64,000 bases of DNA from the NCBI GenBank assembly GCA_016872605.1, contig VGZI01000001.1:1-64000 (forward strand). Direction: 5' to 3'. Position numbers and translations under genes: made by a program. A model generated the notes under the pieces. It saw only the letters and a list, made by a program, of their open reading frames with translations. It made no database searches and was not told the DNA's origin. Below are positions 20,480 through 29,044 of the stretch, one piece after another. How positions within the stretch are numbered: the stretch's first letter is position 1; each line of letters starts with the position of its first letter. Origin of the DNA: Planctomycetota bacterium. Lineage in GTDB: Bacteria > Planctomycetota > Planctomycetia > Gemmatales > Gemmataceae.

Positions 20480-21580
20480 ATGCACCAAGGCATCCTTGAA
20501 CTGCATTCCAAGGGCTACGGGTTCTTGCGTAATCCGGCCAAGAGCTACATTGCGCAACCGGCCGATCCATTCATCGATCAGCGGTTGATCCAAAAGCACA
20601 AGCTCCGCGAAGGTACACAGGTGGCAGGTCCGACAGAGCCGGGTCAACGTGGTTCGGGGCCTCGCCTCAAGCTGGTGGACTCGATCGAAGGCCTTCCGCC
20701 CGACAAGTTCGTCCAACGCGACTTCGACGAACTGACGCCGATCGACCCGAATCAGCGCATCCGATTGGAGTTCGGCAAAGAACCGCTCACCACGCGCATC
20801 ATGGATTTGCTCACGCCGATCGGAAAAGGCCAACGCGGATTGATCGTGGCGCCGCCGCGCACCGGCAAGACGATTCTCCTTCAGCATCTCGCCCAGGCCG
20901 TCGCCAAGAATCATCCCGAGATGCAGATCATGATGCTGCTCATCGACGAGCGGCCCGAAGAAGTTACCGAGATGCGCCGCACGGTCAAGGGCGAAGTCGT
21001 CGCCAGCAGTTCCGACCGCGACGCGTCCGCCCACGCCCGGCTTGCCGAACTCGTCATGGAACGGGCCAAGCGTCTCACCGAGATGGGCAGAGACGTCTTC
21101 GTCCTGCTTGATAGCTTGACGCGTCTGGCCCGTGCTTACAACAAAAACGTCCACGGCGGCGGCCGCACCATGTCCGGCGGCGTCGATGTCCGCGCCCTGG
21201 AAATCCCCAAGCGTCTGTTCGGCACCGCTCGCGCCTTCGAAGAGGGCGGCACCCTCACCGTCATGGGCACCGCGCTCATCGAAACCAACTCGCGCATGGA
21301 TGACGTCATTTTTCAAGAGTTCAAGGGCACCGGCAACATGGAGCTGGTCCTCGACCGCAAGCTCGCCGATCGCCGCATCTACCCGGCCATCGACATCGCC
21401 CAGTCCGGCACACGCAAAGAAGAACGCCTGTTCTCGAAGGAAGAATACCCTCAAGTCACGCTACTGCGCCGCAGCCTGATGCTCGAGCCGCGCCAGGCCA
21501 TGGAATCACTGGTCCAACAATTGGCTCGCTACGAGACTAACGCCGAGTTCTTGGCGCGGGTGAACACGTTTGTGCGGTGA
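20480..21580 (+). CDS. rho: Transcription termination factor Rho
   Basis: GQRGLIVAPPRTGKTILLQ Walker A; LLIDERPEEVTEMRRTVKGEVVASS; DSLTRLARAYN. Confidence 0.96.
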   Translation: MHQGILELHSKGYGFLRNPAKSYIAQPADPFIDQRLIQKHKLREGTQVAGPTEPGQRGSGPRLKLVDSIEGLPPDKFVQRDFDELTPIDPNQRIRLEFGKEPLTTRIMDLLTPIGKGQRGLIVAPPRTGKTILLQHLAQAVAKNHPEMQIMMLLIDERPEEVTEMRRTVKGEVVASSSDRDASAHARLAELVMERAKRLTEMGRDVFVLLDSLTRLARAYNKNVHGGGRTMSGGVDVRALEIPKRLFGTARAFEEGGTLTVMGTALIETNSRMDDVIFQEFKGTGNMELVLDRKLADRRIYPAIDIAQSGTRKEERLFSKEEYPQVTLLRRSLMLEPRQAMESLVQQLARYETNAEFLARVNTFVR

Positions 21581-21584
21581 TCGG

Positions 21585-21738
21585 GTGCACGACACGGTCT
21601 ACGCGGCCCCTTTTGGGAGGGCGAGGCTCCTGCCGAGCCGGAATCGTCAGCCTCGTAGTGTCAACTCAGATTAATTGCGGGCTCGCGGCTCGGCAGGAGC
21701 CTCGCCCTCCCGTGCCGTTTGCAAACCATGTCGTGCAC
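21585..21738 (+). mobile_element. MITE-like 154-bp element, copy A
   Basis: terminal GTGCACGACA inverted repeats, internal 26-bp perfect arms gggagggcgaggctcctgccgagccg; second copy at 30499-30652 on the other strand. Confidence 0.65.
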
Positions 21739-21837
21739 TCGCGGTGATCGCAATAGCATGGTCTCGCTTGAGGCAGTGAAGTTCTTGTGGTGTGATCCAG
21801 CTGGAGAGTGCTCTTCTTTCCGTGCGGAGGACCTGCA

Positions 21838-22263
21838 ATGGCCGTGTTCGTAGCATCCCCTCCGCTGGCTGACTTCCTGCTGCGCCATTTCCCAGCATTT
21901 CGCAGTGAAATGGACTACCGGCGCATCATGTCCGATGAACATGACTACTGCATCGACGCGCAAGCAAGGGACGTGTTCGGCGATCGGGTCATGATGATCA
22001 TTGCAGATATCTCGGATGACGTTGCGGGAAGCAAACGCCACGAGGCGAAATCAATTCGGCTTGTGCACAAGGGGCGGCTCCATGCCTTGCTGGCAACGCC
22101 CCTCGCCGAGTACCTTCACGCACAGTCCAGTGATCTTGCAGACTGGGCAAGCAAGCAAGAGAATGCCGAGACGAAACGGGACCTTCGCCTGACGCTGGAC
22201 GACGATGGCAACTCCATAGAATTGGACTGTCGGCCCATTGCGACGTCCCGTGTTCCAGGTTAG
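21838..22263 (+). CDS. Hypothetical protein
   Basis: ORF MAVFVASPPLADFLLRHFPAFRSEMDYRRIMSDEHDYCIDAQAR. Confidence 0.4.
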   Translation: MAVFVASPPLADFLLRHFPAFRSEMDYRRIMSDEHDYCIDAQARDVFGDRVMMIIADISDDVAGSKRHEAKSIRLVHKGRLHALLATPLAEYLHAQSSDLADWASKQENAETKRDLRLTLDDDGNSIELDCRPIATSRVPG

Positions 22264-22279
22264 GTGAGGCTCCCTGGCT

Positions 22280-22621
22280 ATGTCGCCTTTTCGGCTCGTG
22301 TTCGCGTCCGACCTACATTTTGCGAGCGAGCCGAATGTGCCAGGGCTCATTGAGGTCGCAACGAAGGTCAAGTCCAACCCGCCGGCCACCGCCGCTATCT
22401 TGAGTTCGCAGGCATTGGGAGCCTACGTTCGCCGCTTGGGGCTTCCGTCACGCGCCGGCCGCGCCACCAGCCACGACTCCGTAGTCGCCCGCCGTTTCGC
22501 CCAGCGGATTCACATCAATGCGGACGACATCAACCTTCTCCTCACCGGTGGCGCCAGAAGCTTGACTCCCGTCAGCGCCCAGATAATTCGTTATGACAAG
22601 CTGAAACACCGCTTTCGCTAG
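22280..22621 (+). CDS. Hypothetical; N-terminus resembles a metallophosphoesterase start, likely degenerate
   Basis: FRLVFASDLHFASEPN then no recognisable continuation. Confidence 0.25.
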   Translation: MSPFRLVFASDLHFASEPNVPGLIEVATKVKSNPPATAAILSSQALGAYVRRLGLPSRAGRATSHDSVVARRFAQRIHINADDINLLLTGGARSLTPVSAQIIRYDKLKHRFR

Positions 22622-22669
22622 GAGGCTGTCCCCCGGTGTCAGGTCTAAACCCAACTTGAGGTACAAGTC

Positions 22670-23116
22670 ATGCAACGAACGCTCGTTCTCTTGAAACCCG
22701 ACTGCATCCAGCGCCGGCTCATCGGCTCGCTCATTCAGCGATTCGAGCAGAAAGGCCTGCGGCTGGTCGGCATGAAGTTCTTGCAGCCGAGCCGCGAGCT
22801 GGCCGAGAAGCACTATGCGGTGCACAAGGGAAAACCCTTTTACGAATCGCTTCTGACCTTCCTGACGAGCGGGCCGGCGGTCGCCATCGTCTGGGAAGGG
22901 CGCGAGGCGGTAGCCGTCGTGCGTGAGATGATGGGCAAGACCGACGGCGCCAAGTCGCCGCCGGGCACGATTCGCGGCGACTATGGCATCAGCGTGCAAA
23001 ACAATCTGATCCATGGCAGCGACAGTACGGAAAATGCCGCTATGGAAATCAACCTATGGTTCGCACCGAACGAACTTGTGGCGTATCAACCCGTCGATGC
23101 GTCCTGGATCGGATAA
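22670..23116 (+). CDS. ndk: Nucleoside diphosphate kinase
   Basis: RTLVLLKPDCIQRRLIG; NLIHGSDSTENAAMEINLWF active-site motif. Confidence 0.96.
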   Translation: MQRTLVLLKPDCIQRRLIGSLIQRFEQKGLRLVGMKFLQPSRELAEKHYAVHKGKPFYESLLTFLTSGPAVAIVWEGREAVAVVREMMGKTDGAKSPPGTIRGDYGISVQNNLIHGSDSTENAAMEINLWFAPNELVAYQPVDASWIG

Positions 23117-23301
23117 CACGCTTGCGCAGCTGCAAAAACCCTGAAAAAAACATAGGAATTCGCGCTTTTTCGCATTGACGTTCGGCAACGCGCAATCTAA
23201 CTTAGTCCTGCCAATGCAACGAACTGTAGATCAGGCTTTCGTGCCTGACGCGTGCTTAGGAGTTGGATTCACCACATTTTTTTTTTCGTGAAGGAGTATC
23301 C

Positions 23302-23619
23302 ATGGGAAAACAGGCGAAGGCGGCGACCAAAACTGAGGTGTTTGCCGCACTGGCCGAGAAGACCGGCCTGACCAAGAAGCAAGTCGGCACGGTGTTGGAC
23401 GCGCTCGGCGAGTTCATCAAGACGCAGATCGGCAAGAAAGGCCCCGGCGTGTTCCAACTGCCCGGCCTTCTGAAGATCAAGAAACGCGTCCGCCCGGCTC
23501 AACCCGAACGCCAGGGTCGCAACCCCAAGACCGGCGAGCCGATGACCATCAAGGCCAAGCCCGCCAAGACCGTCGTCCGCGTGCTCCCCTTGAAAAGCCT
23601 CAAGGAAATGGTCAACTAG
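23302..23619 (+). CDS. HU-family DNA-binding protein
   Basis: TKTEVFAALAEKTGLTKKQVGTVLDALGEFIKTQI...RQGRNPKTGEPMTIKAK. Confidence 0.9.
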   Translation: MGKQAKAATKTEVFAALAEKTGLTKKQVGTVLDALGEFIKTQIGKKGPGVFQLPGLLKIKKRVRPAQPERQGRNPKTGEPMTIKAKPAKTVVRVLPLKSLKEMVN

Positions 23620-23645
23620 CAACGCCCGGCATTCTTGAACCGCTG

Positions 23646-23692
23646 ACACCTTCCCGATTCCACACACCGTGGAATCCGGAAGGTGTTTTTTT
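23646..23692 (+). terminator. Intrinsic terminator downstream of HU-like gene
   Basis: acaccttcccgattccacacaccgtggaatccggaaggtgttttttt. Confidence 0.85.
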
Positions 23693-23718
23693 GATTTCGC
23701 TGACCAACTTGATTCGCT

Positions 23719-23991
23719 TCATGCCGGCACCGGCTGGCGGACCAGAATCTCGAGCCGAGTCTTCTCGATCCGCCTGGCCTTGGGATCGGCAGCTTTTGGG
23801 GTAGGCTTCGGCAACGTTCGGCCTTCCTGGAGGTAACACTCCGCCGTTTACTGCAGGGCATCCTTCACCATGTAGCGCGCTTCGCGCAGCGTTTAGCCTT
23901 GCGTGCGAACTCCGGGGAAATCGAGGACACTGACGACGTACCAGCCGTCATCTTCGGGAGACTTTTAGATAGCTGCATGATATTCGAGCAA
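23719..23991 (-). pseudogene. HicB-family antitoxin pseudogene with three in-frame TAA codons
   Basis: LLEYHAAI*KSPEDDGWYVVSVLDFPGVRTQG*TLREARYMVKDALQ*TAECYLQEGRTLPKPTPKAADPKARRIEKTRLEILVRQPVPA*. Confidence 0.75.
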
Positions 23992-24032
23992 TCGATCACC
24001 TCCACTGACATGATACCGCGCCTTGCCAACCG

Positions 24033-24812
24033 CTACCACAGCGTGTAGCCGCCGTCGATGACGAGGGCGGCGCCGGTCATGTAGCGCGAGGCGTCGCTGG
24101 CGAGATAGAGCGCGAGTGGGCCGAGGTCTTCGGGTTGGCCGAAGTCGCCTTGCGGAATCTGGGCCTTGAAGGTCGCGATCACTTCCGGATGCAACTTCGA
24201 CCAACGCTGATTGGGCTCCGTCATGAAGCCGCCGGGGAGAATCGCGTTGACCGTGATCTTGTGCGGTGCCCAGTCGACGGCCGTCGCGCGGGTGAACTGC
24301 ATCAGCGCTCCCTTGGCCGTCTCGTAATGGCGTCCGTTGATGCCTCGGCCGGCGACGAGACTGTTGATCGAGCAGATGTTGATGACGCGGCCGCCCTCCC
24401 CGCGCTGGATCATCGCTTTGCCGATCAGTTTGGTGCAGAGAAAGGCACTGGTGAGATTCAGGTCCATCAGAGCACGCCATTTTTCGAGCGGCATGTCTTC
24501 GGTCGGGATGTTCTCGCGCCGGCCGCCCACGTTGTTGATGAGAATGTCGATGGGCCCCAGCGCCAGCGCGGCTTGACAGGCTTTTTCGCATTCGCCGGGA
24601 ATGCCGACGTCGGTTTGAATGATTGACGCCTGCCGACCGAGCCGGCGAATATCGCCCGCGGTCTTCTCGAGGCTCGGCTGATCGCGGCCGACGAGGACGA
24701 CATCAGCGCCGCCGTCGGCGATGGCCAGAGCCATCTCACGACCGAGTCCTCGGCTTCCGCCGGTGATGAAGAGGCGTTTGCCCGTGACGCGAAAACGATC
24801 GAAGATGCTCAT
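24033..24812 (-). CDS. SDR-family oxidoreductase
   Basis: LFITGGSRGLGREMALAIADGGADVVLVGRD; NNVGGR; YETAKGALMQFTRATAVDWA. Confidence 0.9.
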   Translation of the reverse strand: MSIFDRFRVTGKRLFITGGSRGLGREMALAIADGGADVVLVGRDQPSLEKTAGDIRRLGRQASIIQTDVGIPGECEKACQAALALGPIDILINNVGGRRENIPTEDMPLEKWRALMDLNLTSAFLCTKLIGKAMIQRGEGGRVINICSINSLVAGRGINGRHYETAKGALMQFTRATAVDWAPHKITVNAILPGGFMTEPNQRWSKLHPEVIATFKAQIPQGDFGQPEDLGPLALYLASDASRYMTGAALVIDGGYTLW

Positions 24813-24888
24813 GCGGGTCTCGTAATCGGAGCCCGAAGCGCGAGCAAGGGACCATCCAATCTTCGCTTCCGCGTCAGGCTCTGATGTT

Positions 24889-25635
24889 CTATTTGTTTTT
24901 GACCAAACCGCTGAAACCGAGGCGGATTTCGCGGGTGTCGGCCGCCTTGACGATGGCGTCGTTGGCTTTGGCGAGGAGATCGCGTTCGATGCTGGGTTTC
25001 CACTGGCGAACGGTGTAGTGCGCCATTTTGCCCAGAATCTTGGCCGCCTCGCCGCCGACGCCGTTGATGTGCTCGAAGACGACGTCGTCGTAGTGCAACC
25101 GAGCCGACGTAACTCGCAAGCGCAGCACGAAATCGGGCAGGTTGGTCTTCTTGTCGAGATGGACGCGCAGGATGTTCTCGCAGTCCATGTCGAGCTTGAT
25201 CTGGGCACGGGCGCGGGCGCTGCCGCTCCAAAGCCGAACGCCGGACTCCCAATTCTGCTGTTCATATTCGACGCCCATGCGAAAGGTCAAGAAGACCTTG
25301 AAGGTCTGCAACTCGGGTTTGACGGTTTTGACATCGAAGATGCGAATGTCAAGCGTCCGCGGCAAGTCGAGCGTGGTCACATTCAAGCGCCGCCATTCGC
25401 CGTGATTGCGCGGCGAGCGTTGCACGGAAGCGCGAAGACCACGCCATTTCAACCCAACAGGGACCATCACCTGATGCCCCCAATTGTCCGATTTTTCATA
25501 GAGCGTCGCCGGCAGAGCGCTGATCAGAATCGGCTTGAACGCCTTGGCAAGGCGGTCGTACGGCTCATCCGAACTTTGGGCGCAAAGCATGCTCGAGCCG
25601 AGCAGCAGCATCACAATGGTAATGATCCGTTGCAT
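24889..25635 (-). CDS. Hypothetical secreted protein
   Basis: signal peptide MQRIITIVMLLLGSSMLCAQ. Confidence 0.7.
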   Translation of the reverse strand: MQRIITIVMLLLGSSMLCAQSSDEPYDRLAKAFKPILISALPATLYEKSDNWGHQVMVPVGLKWRGLRASVQRSPRNHGEWRRLNVTTLDLPRTLDIRIFDVKTVKPELQTFKVFLTFRMGVEYEQQNWESGVRLWSGSARARAQIKLDMDCENILRVHLDKKTNLPDFVLRLRVTSARLHYDDVVFEHINGVGGEAAKILGKMAHYTVRQWKPSIERDLLAKANDAIVKAADTREIRLGFSGLVKNK

Positions 25636-25744
25636 CAAGAAACCTTGAACAAGTTCGGGCGGCGGTAAATTGTATCGCCAACCGCCGTTGCCGAACAAGA
25701 GCCGTTTCGTAACTCAGGCTTTCCAGCTCGATCGTGCCTCCATC

Positions 25745-25796
25745 GTAGACCTCAGGCTCCGCGTGAGGCATCCGTCACGCGGAGCGTGACGCCTAC
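25745..25796. repeat. REP-like palindrome (GTAGAC-TCACGCTCCGCGTGA family)
   Basis: gtagacctcaggctccgcgtgaggcatccgtcacgcggagcgtgacgcctac. Confidence 0.8.
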
Positions 25797-25927
25797 CGTG
25801 CGGTCACGCCGGAAAGCCTTACCTACGGAATCCAGATGCCCTATCCAGACCGCAACGTGGGCGGTATACTCGCTAGTAGGGATTCCCGGTCGGCGCGTTG
25901 AACCCGCGCCGATTTTTTGTTGGCAGG

Positions 25928-27760
25928 ATGAACATGACCCGCAAAACGAGCCATATTCGCAACTTTTCGATCATTGCCCACATCGATCACGGCAAGAGCA
26001 CGCTGGCGGATCAGTTTCTCCTCAAAACCGGCACGATCACTGAACGCGAATTCCAGAACCAACTCCTCGATTCGATGGACCTCGAACGCGAGCGCGGCAT
26101 CACGATTCGCATGCATCCGGTGACGATCTACTACAGGGGTCAGGGGTCAGGGGTCAGGGGTCAGGAAGAGGTCACCTATGAGTTGAATCTCATCGACACC
26201 CCCGGCCACGTCGATTTTTCGTACGAAGTGTCGCGCAGTCTTGCCGCCTGCGAAGGGGTCATCCTGCTCGTCGACGCGTTCCAGGGCGTACAGGCTCAGA
26301 CCGTTGCGAACGCGTATTTGGCCATGGAGCACGACCTGAAAATTGTGCCCGTGCTCAACAAAATCGATCTGCAGATCACGAGAGCCGACGCCGTCATCGC
26401 GGAGATGGAAACGGCCCTCGGCATCGATCCGGCCGAGGTGCTTCGCGCCAGCGGCAAGGCGGGCATCGGCATCGACGAGGTGCTGCAAGCCATCGTCGAT
26501 CGTGTTCCTACACCGCCGGGCAACCCCGACGATCCCTTGCGCGCCCTTGTCTACAACAGCCATTTTGATGTCTATCGAGGCGTCGTCATCTATGTGCGCG
26601 TCAAGGAAGGCCGCATCGCCAAGGGGATGAAGATCAAGCTGATGAGCACCGGCAACGAACACGACGTGCTCGAGATCGGCCAATTCCGCCCCGGCATGGT
26701 TCCATGCAGCGAACTGATCGCCGGCCAGGTCGGCTACGTCATGGCCCAGATCAAAACGCTGTCCGATGTCCACATCGGCGACACCGTCACCGAGGCCGAA
26801 CGTGCGGCCGTGCAGGCTCTGCCGGGCTACAAGGAGCCCAAGCCCATGGTGTTTTCCGGGCTATATCCCGTCAACAACCATGAATTCGAGGACCTGCGCG
26901 AGGCGCTCGGCAAGCTCAAGCTCAACGATTCCAGCTTCACCTATCAACCCGAAAACTCCGAAGGCCTCGGCTTCGGCTTCCGCTGCGGCTTCCTTGGCAT
27001 GCTCCATCGCGAGATCATTCAGCAGCGTATCGAGCGCGACTCCGGCCTTGACCTCGTCACGACCGCGCCCAACGTCACCTATGAAGTTCTCAAACGTGAC
27101 GGTGAGATCGTCAGCATCGACAACCCACAAAAAGTCCCTGACGGCGGCCAAATCGAAGAGTTCCGCGAACCGATCGTCAAGGCCAGCTTCCTCGTCCCGA
27201 GCGAAAACATCGGCGACATCATGAAGCTGTGCACCGACCGCCGCGGCGTCTTCATTCGCACCGAATACCTCAGCCCGACGCGCGCGATCATCGTCTACGA
27301 AATGCCGCTCGCCGAGGTTATCTACGACCTTTACGACAAGCTGAAGTCCGTGACGCACGGTTACGGCACCATGGATTACGACATCCTCGGCTTCCGCGCT
27401 GCCGATCTAGTGCGGCTCGATATCCTCGTGCACGGCAAACGCGTGGATGCACTTTCCATCATCGTCCATCGCGCCTTCGCCGACCAGCGTGGCCGCAAAC
27501 TGGTCAAGAAACTGCGGGGCGAGATCGATCGGCACATGTTCGAAATTGCGCTGCAAGCGGCGATCGGCAGCCGTATCATCGCCCGCGAGACAATCGCTCC
27601 GATGCGCAAGAACGTGACGGCGAAATGCTACGGCGGCGACATCACCCGCAAGCGCAAACTCTGGGCCAAGCAAGCCGCCGGCAAGAAACGCATGAAACAA
27701 GTGGGCCAGGTCGAAATTCCCCAAGAGGCGTTCCTCGCGGTGCTGGAATCGGATCAGTAA
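25928..27760 (+). CDS. lepA: Elongation factor 4 (LepA)
   Basis: IRNFSIIAHIDHGKSTLADQ; NLIDTPGHVDFSYEVSRSLAACEG; C-terminal KAKCYGGDITRKRKLWAKQAAGKKRMK-like. Confidence 0.96.
   Translation: MNMTRKTSHIRNFSIIAHIDHGKSTLADQFLLKTGTITEREFQNQLLDSMDLERERGITIRMHPVTIYYRGQGSGVRGQEEVTYELNLIDTPGHVDFSYEVSRSLAACEGVILLVDAFQGVQAQTVANAYLAMEHDLKIVPVLNKIDLQITRADAVIAEMETALGIDPAEVLRASGKAGIGIDEVLQAIVDRVPTPPGNPDDPLRALVYNSHFDVYRGVVIYVRVKEGRIAKGMKIKLMSTGNEHDVLEIGQFRPGMVPCSELIAGQVGYVMAQIKTLSDVHIGDTVTEAERAAVQALPGYKEPKPMVFSGLYPVNNHEFEDLREALGKLKLNDSSFTYQPENSEGLGFGFRCGFLGMLHREIIQQRIERDSGLDLVTTAPNVTYEVLKRDGEIVSIDNPQKVPDGGQIEEFREPIVKASFLVPSENIGDIMKLCTDRRGVFIRTEYLSPTRAIIVYEMPLAEVIYDLYDKLKSVTHGYGTMDYDILGFRAADLVRLDILVHGKRVDALSIIVHRAFADQRGRKLVKKLRGEIDRHMFEIALQAAIGSRIIARETIAPMRKNVTAKCYGGDITRKRKLWAKQAAGKKRMKQVGQVEIPQEAFLAVLESDQ
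26135..26165 (+). repeat. Heptanucleotide tandem repeat (AGGGGTC x4 plus AGG) inside lepA
   Basis: aggggtcaggggtcaggggtcaggggtcagg. Confidence 0.95.
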
Positions 27761-27832
27761 CCAGGGGTCAAATGTCAGAGGTCGGAGGTCAGGGGTTTCG
27801 CACCGATAAGCCCGAGCAACGAGGAAGTGCTA

Positions 27833-28864
27833 ATGCCATTCGATGTTGTCACCTTCGGCGAAGCGATGATTCGTCTGAGCCCGCCCAATTTCATGCGCTT
27901 CGAACAATCGCCAACGCTGGACATGAAAGTCGGCGGCGCGGAGCTCAACACCGCGGTCGGGTTGGCGAGGCTTGGCCATTCCGCCGCCTGGGTGTCCCGG
28001 CTGACCAACAATCCGCTCGGAAAACTGATCGCCAACAAGGCGCGCGAAGCCGGCGTATCGAGCGAGCACATCGTCTGGACGAATGACGATCGCGTCGGCG
28101 TTTATTTCCTCGAGTTCGGCGCCGCTCCGCGTGCTTCGAGCGTCATCTACGACCGCAAAGGCGCCGCCATCGCCAACATCAAGCCCGGCATGGTTCCCTG
28201 GGCGAACGTTTTCGCCGGCACGAAATGGTTCCATGTCACCGGCATCACGCCGGGCCTGAGCGCGTCGGCCGCCGAAGTCACCAAGGAGGCTCTGATCGCC
28301 GCCAAGGCCGCCGGCGTTCGCACCAGCATCGACCTGAACTACCGCGTCAAGCTTTGGACTCCAGCCGAGGCCGGCAAGTGCATGGCCGAGCTGATGCAGT
28401 ACTGCGACGTGCTGATCACGACCGAAGAGGACATCGAACGAGTCTTCGGCATCAAGGGGAAGAACTACGAAGAAGCTGCCGACCTGACGGCGAAGAAGTA
28501 CAACCTCAAGATCGTCGCCATTACGCTTCGTGAGAATCCGCTGGTCTGGAAGAACTCGTGGACGGCGATGGCTTACCGATCCCCCTTCGCCCCTTGGGGG
28601 AGAGGGGTTGGGGGTGAGGGGAATGCGGCGCAGATCCTGCGCACCAAGACCTACGAGGTCGAGATCGTCGACCGCCTCGGCGCCGGCGACTCCTTCGCCG
28701 CCGGCTTCATCCACGGGATGCTCGAAGGCGACTTGCAACGTTCCCTCGACTTCGGCGTCGCCATGAGCGCCCTGAAACACTCGATCCCCGGCGACTTCGC
28801 CTGGGTCACGCGCGACGAAGTCGAAGCGATGCTCAAGGGCGGGGGGTTGCGGATTAGCCGATGA
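27833..28864 (+). CDS. PfkB-family carbohydrate kinase (2-keto-3-deoxygluconate kinase-like)
   Basis: VVTFGEAMIRLSPP...VGGAELNTAVGLARLG; DRLGAGDSFAAGFIHGML. Confidence 0.92.
   Translation: MPFDVVTFGEAMIRLSPPNFMRFEQSPTLDMKVGGAELNTAVGLARLGHSAAWVSRLTNNPLGKLIANKAREAGVSSEHIVWTNDDRVGVYFLEFGAAPRASSVIYDRKGAAIANIKPGMVPWANVFAGTKWFHVTGITPGLSASAAEVTKEALIAAKAAGVRTSIDLNYRVKLWTPAEAGKCMAELMQYCDVLITTEEDIERVFGIKGKNYEEAADLTAKKYNLKIVAITLRENPLVWKNSWTAMAYRSPFAPWGRGVGGEGNAAQILRTKTYEVEIVDRLGAGDSFAAGFIHGMLEGDLQRSLDFGVAMSALKHSIPGDFAWVTRDEVEAMLKGGGLRISR
28581..28621 (+). repeat. Inverted repeat lying in frame in the PfkB kinase gene
   Basis: cccccttcgccccttgggggagaggggttgggggtgagggg, translated SPFAPWGRGVGGEG. Confidence 0.85.
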
Positions 28865-28974
28865 AATATCGGCCGCACATTCTTCATTCCCTCGGTTAAA
28901 GGGGGGAAGCAAATGTTTCGGATGCTAATCGGTTCGATATTGGCTGCGGTCGCAATCCTGACCGACACATGAAA

Positions 28975-29010
28975 AAAGCCGCTTGCAACATCGAAGCTGC
29001 AAGCGGCTTT
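28975..29010. terminator. Hairpin between convergent genes
   Basis: aaagccgcttgca-acatcgaagc-tgcaagcggcttt. Confidence 0.7.
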
Positions 29011-29044
29011 GAAGGTTATCAATACGACAAAAAAGCGAGACTCC

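Noticed and set aside
20102-21454. 450-aa minus-strand ORF
   Set aside because: Antisense to rho and thyX.
27775-28900. 360-aa minus-strand ORF over the PfkB kinase gene
   Set aside because: Antisense; the plus-strand kinase motifs are clear.
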